Assembly: GCA_029207755.1 (NCBI GenBank)
Contig: JARCOQ010000005.1
Location: 64,553,414-64,617,413 of the forward strand
Length of the DNA: 64,000 bases
Origin: Chamaea fasciata
Taxonomy: Eukaryota; Chordata; Aves; Passeriformes; Sylviidae
Direction of reading: 5' to 3'
Part shown: in pieces, positions 60,101 through 64,000 of the stretch
Numbering within the stretch: position 1 is the stretch's first letter
Layout of the letters: every line of letters starts with the position of its first letter
Program-made: the position numbers and the translations under genes
Notes under the pieces: generated by a model
Told to the model about the DNA's origin: nothing
What the model saw: the letters and a program-made list of their open reading frames with translations, nothing else
Database searches by the model: none

Positions 60101-60929
60101 AGACAAATTAGCTAGCTCTTCAGCTAACAAGTTAAAACTATCTGCCTAAACTGACTTCATGTTATTGTGTTAACTTTTTACCTCTGATTTTTTCCCTTCA
60201 ACAGCAAGCACAGTTTCTACCTCACTGAAAGCAGGGGAGCAGCAGAGAAGCTAAGGAGTGAGAAATACACGGAAGAGCAAGAGGCTACCTGCAATAGGAG
60301 GCGCTTTGGTTTGGGGCCTCTTTTCCTGTACCCTGATGCACGGTCTCTCTCTTCCCTGTGAAAGAGGAATACAAATCAAACTGAGTACTAAATACCATAG
60401 CATAAAACCTAGTTGGGACTTCAACTTTTTGCAGCATATCTCTGTTTCCTTCAATAAAACCCAATAGTGACCAGCATGACCATGGAAAACATCTCAGAAT
60501 TGCTTCCTGTAGGAGTGAAAACCTTGCAATAGGGGAATTTCTCTGATACAGCTAATCAAGGATGGGTTAGAGAAACTTCCCACCTCACATCACTCCAGTC
60601 CAGCTCTGGACCTGATTAAAACCTGAATCTGATTGCTCTCTGGCTCAGTGCTGCCTGTTCTTGGCCTCATTTCCTGAACAGTGCCAATCAAAGCTGTTTT
60701 ATCCCTGTCTTCTCCATCACAATCAACACCAGGATACAAAAATCAAGCAGGATATCTCATCTTTGACTGAAGTAGGGACAACAGGGGCACTTCATGCATA
60801 TAACGAAATAAAGACACTATTTCTTTTCCTGTGTCCAGGGAGAGAAAGAACATGTGCCCTTACTTTTCTTCATAAGCCACCACCAGGCGAGGGTCCAAGA
60901 TATGATCCTCTGGCTCCCATGTGCTGTAT
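57133..60929 (-). CDS. CBX7: Chromobox 7, Polycomb CBX subunit of PRC1 (last four coding exons; 5' end off the window)
   Basis: PRC1 reader of H3K27me3. Exons (minus strand): 60929-60864 (66 nt, from YSTWEPEDHILDPR), 60355-60289 (67 nt, GYRKRGPKPKRLLLQ, AT-hook-like), 59694-59355 (340 nt, RLYGMDLRS..., KYLRLSRKKFP) and 57281-57133 (149 nt, to TGA). Frames join without error. The last exon carries the Pc box SEVTVTDITANSVTVTF and the ending GFFRDRSAQF, close to the human C-terminus. Exons 1-2 (the first 37 residues, including cage residues F11, W32 and W35) are not visible up to 64000, so intron 2 exceeds 3 kb. With the usual 113 nt there, the protein would be 244 aa (251 in human). CBX7 rather than CBX2, 4 or 8 is indicated by the short last exons and C-terminal sequence. 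Introns 3-5 are 508, 594 and 2073 bp. Confidence 0.96.
59033..59057. repeat. Perfect hairpin, 10-bp arms and 5-nt loop, in CBX7 intron 5
   Basis: GTTAGAAAAC (59033-59042) and its exact inverse GTTTTCTAAC (59048-59057) are separated by TGCAT. The arm length is too short for a microRNA precursor. Confidence 0.85.
59104..59170. repeat. A-rich (CAAA)n-like simple repeat
   Basis: Low-complexity A runs broken by single C, ending in CAAA repeats and C8, within CBX7 intron 5. Confidence 0.9.
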
Positions 60930-63900
60930 CTGAAGAAAAACATATGGAATAAAAAGTAAATAATATTTTAATGAAACATTCTCTCTGCAGGCCTGCTACC
61001 AGTGTGCTGCAGCCGTGGATACCATCTTCACAAGGGTCGGTGGGGCCTGCCACAACATTGTGAGAGCTCTGAGGAATCCCAGCTATTCCCTCCCCAGCTT
61101 CCCACAGACACCACCCCCCCTTCCCAAAACAGGCAGGGCCAAGCATCAAGCAGCTCTTTGTATGAAAACAGGGAAGACTTTCCTCCCCAGGGCCCCCTCC
61201 ACTCTGTGTGCAAAGCCTGTGCAGACACTCACAAACCGTTTTTAAGTCCATGCCTAAACAGGTCTCATCTGCGGTACTCCCTCAAATCCCACAAACCCCA
61301 TGGAACAATGAGGCACGGTCTGATACATCTTTCTGAAAAATAGGTCTCTCAATTTAGAGTGCTCGAAGAGTAACTACGCTTTCTCACCTGCATTATTAAT
61401 TACTTCTAATCACCGAAGCTGAAAGGACTAATTTAAGAGTTTAATTTTTTCCACTGATGCCGGTCAACCAAACATGTTGGGAGCTGGGCCCTGGGGCAAG
61501 CTGACAGCCACTTGCCGACACCTCCTCCTCCTGCTCGGCTCCCCCTACAGGTTGTTCCTATCGAGCGGAGCTGATCGATGCAAAGTACCTCAAACTGCAC
61601 TGCCGGCAGGGCCACCAACACTGCTCCGAACAGGCTTCAGGCTCCCAAAGAAGCCTGGGAACAGCGTCAGTCATTGCCCCAGCTCCCTCCTCCACAGCCA
61701 GACAGCTGCGACAGGCATCAGATGCTCGGGAAAGGACTGAACCCACCCAGCAGGCAACTCCAAAACTGGCTTCCAAAGAGCACAGATGCATGTAACACTA
61801 GGGAAAAGCACTCCCACTGTGGAAGCTGAAAGAATCACAAAGTGCTCCTTGGGGCATGTTTACTTCTTGGGGGTCACACTTGCCCAGAAAAGGTGGGTCT
61901 TGTGTCTCTACCATACAAACCCTAAGGCAAGAAAAAAAATCTGACTCCTCAAATGCCTCAGAACACTAATTTTCCTGAAATGTGAGATCCAGGCCTGGAG
62001 GCAGAGCTCCTTTCCAGAGCCTGGGGAGGAGGACCAGAGAGGAGTCACATGCAGGTGCATAAGGATGCATTTGTATCAGTGCCTTTAAACAGAAAGAAAG
62101 CATTTTAGGATGTTTACATTTCTGGATGAAGCACAGAAAGCATGTGAGGACACGGGATACACAGGGTATAACAGGGGAGGTGGTTTGGGAAAGCTTTCCC
62201 CTTTTATCTCTCCATTAGACAGAAAAAAGGTACTGTAACACAGGAACATTACTGGAGAATAGGTCTAGAAATGAAAATTGAATTCTTTTACAAAAGGGAG
62301 AAACAAAAATATGACATTCAGATATCCCAAGGTGCACTATACATCAGAGAGTTAAGAACAGACATGTCTTCATAACCAGCTGATCCCTCCCTCTCTCCCT
62401 CCTTTGCTCATGCCTCCTGCAGCAACCTGACTGTGAGCTGTCAAAGCCAAGATATTGTTTGAAAAGGGGAAGGTTTCCTCCCAGCTGCAGGGATTCTGGC
62501 ACTCATCCTACAAATTTAAGAAAAATAACACCACAAGGGGGGAAAAAAAGTCATTGTATTGCTTTTCATAGGCAGAAGAAAAGGGATTTGCTTAAAAAAA
62601 CCCCACCCTGGTGGATGTTGCCGCCTTCTCTGCAGCTCAGGTTCTGGCTTCGCTGCAGTGGCAAAACACAGCATATAAAAAAAAACATGGTTGAGTTTGC
62701 CACACGCGCGCGCACACTGTGCTTTACATATGGGTACACACAGCCTAGGCTGCAGCAAACTGCAGAGAGCAGGCACTCTGGAAAACACAGATCATATGAT
62801 CTTCCTTCCCCCTCCTTCTACTCCTCCTCTTCCCCCTCCTTTTAACTCCACCACAAGTTGTAAACAAGCTTGTAGCTAGAATCAGATTGTCACTCCTCCA
62901 TTCCCTGACTCCAGCAGTGCAATCCATAAATCTGAGGTGTAGGGCACGAATAAGAAATTTTCAATAAGAAGAGGGGGGGGAAAAAGTGAAACATGAATTG
63001 CTTGTGAAAGCAGTAAACTACTGACCTATCCTTATTCCCTTCCATGATACTTCTAATGGGAATGATGGGATAATAGGTACAGAGATTACAAAGAGCAATG
63101 CAACAAGGTTGGTAATTAAGGAAGGGAATGATGTGGGATGAGGAAACAGACACAAAGATACAAACAGCTTGTGGTGCACCATGCCATCAAGGGTATATGT
63201 ATGTTTAGAAACAAGGAACAGAGACTGCTAGTGTGATGAAAGTGACTCCAATGGCCTGAGCATCTTGAATTTAAGTAATTCAAACCACTGAGGCAGCAGT
63301 TGAAGTGGAAGCAGGCAAGAGGAAGGAAAAAAAATCAACAGTTTTCAGATTTTCTGTTTGGGGGAAGAGGGAAGATGCTTGGACATGCCATACGTCAAAA
63401 TAAGAGAACCCTGACATCACCTTACACCCAGGGGAATGGTGCTTTAAATTCCCCAAAGTGTTTCTGTCTCCCACAGTGTTCCAAGACACGGAGCAAGAAA
63501 AGGCAGCCGTTAAGAATAAGGCCTGCTCTGTCCAAGAAACATTATGCTATGCCTCAGCCCACCTTCTTAGCAAGGGACTTTACAAGAGAAGGACTTCAAT
63601 GCGTTGGTTGAAAGGAGAATGGGATAAACATCAGTACTCTGGCTAAGAGGGGATGAGGCCTCACAGGCTCCAAATACATTTCCCACCCTCTATCAGCGAT
63701 GAAGTAAGACTTGGCTATTTGAGGTTAAAGCAGTCCAAGCAGTGACCCATGCTACATGGCAGCTAGTGCTCAACAAGTGCACAAGATTACACTCTGACAG
63801 CAGAACACTCAAGAATAAAGTCACCCTCTCCCCGCATCACCAGAGAGGGGAAGCTGCTTATCTTCACACATGGCCTGTAATCATAAGGATTATACACAAC

Positions 63901-64000
63901 AATTAGGCACCCAAGAACACACTTCAGCTTCTTGGACACCAGGTACAGCCTGACAGAACCATACTGGCAGGTCCCACTTTGCAGCTGCGAGGATGTACCC
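60930..64000 (-). other. CBX7: CBX7 intron 2 (partial)
   Basis: Sequence between CBX7 exon 3 and the right edge. No match to the expected exon 2 ([16 protein letters not shown]) was found on the minus strand, and there is no CpG island, so the intron continues past the window. It contains a short CG alternation near 62704. No repeat family was recognised. Confidence 0.7.

Noticed and set aside
60930..64000. Search for CBX7 exons 1-2
   Set aside because: No minus-strand sequence resembling the first chromodomain residues and no CpG island; they must lie beyond the window.

Overview
The window is vertebrate nuclear DNA, most likely from a bird. Genes have short coding exons with GT/AG introns. 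Three CpG-rich promoters stand out against an AT-richer background, and the recognisable interspersed repeats are CR1 non-LTR retrotransposon fragments, one with the typical CR1 3' end (tandem ATTCTATG-type octamer). CR1 also occurs in other sauropsids, so 'bird' is the best but not the only reading.

Four genes are recognised, all transcribed from the minus strand, so they read from right to left. DNAL4 (axonemal dynein light chain 4) has coding exons at 4700-6655 and a CpG promoter near 7.9 kb. NPTXR (neuronal pentraxin receptor) has five coding exons at 16021-24907 and a TATA-containing CpG promoter near 25.08 kb. CBX6 (Polycomb chromobox 6) has five coding exons at 36574-45745, a probable 3' UTR of about 7.7 kb and a CpG promoter near 45.8 kb. 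CBX7 (Polycomb chromobox 7) shows its last four coding exons at 57133-60929; exons 1-2 and the promoter lie beyond the right edge. The order DNAL4-NPTXR-CBX6-CBX7, all co-oriented, is the conserved arrangement of human 22q13.1. In placental mammals the APOBEC3 cluster sits between CBX6 and CBX7; here only about 4.5 kb without recognisable coding sequence separates them.

Layout: 0-0.6 kb is a small GC-rich promoter-like patch with an RFX X-box, and by synteny the 5' end of SUN2 could lie here. 0.6-3.7 kb is intergenic with a CR1. 3.7-8.0 kb is DNAL4. 8.0-14.6 kb is intergenic with a CR1 split by about 0.6 kb of unrelated DNA. 14.6-25.1 kb is NPTXR. 25.1-28.8 kb is intergenic. 28.8-45.9 kb is CBX6. 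46-50.4 kb is intergenic, with a tiny divergent ORF. 50.4-64 kb is CBX7.

Functionally, DNAL4 is a motor subunit, NPTXR a synaptic type II membrane protein, and CBX6 and CBX7 are alternative H3K27me3-reading subunits of canonical PRC1. No operon-like logic applies; the shared history is the tandem CBX pair, whose exon sizes are identical wherever both can be compared. The most interesting points are the conserved non-AUG (CTG) start of NPTXR, a perfect 41-bp copy of CBX6 coding sequence inside its own intron, a 34-bp perfect inverted pair linking the DNAL4-NPTXR spacer with NPTXR intron 1, and the empty APOBEC3 position. No convincing new biological system is visible.
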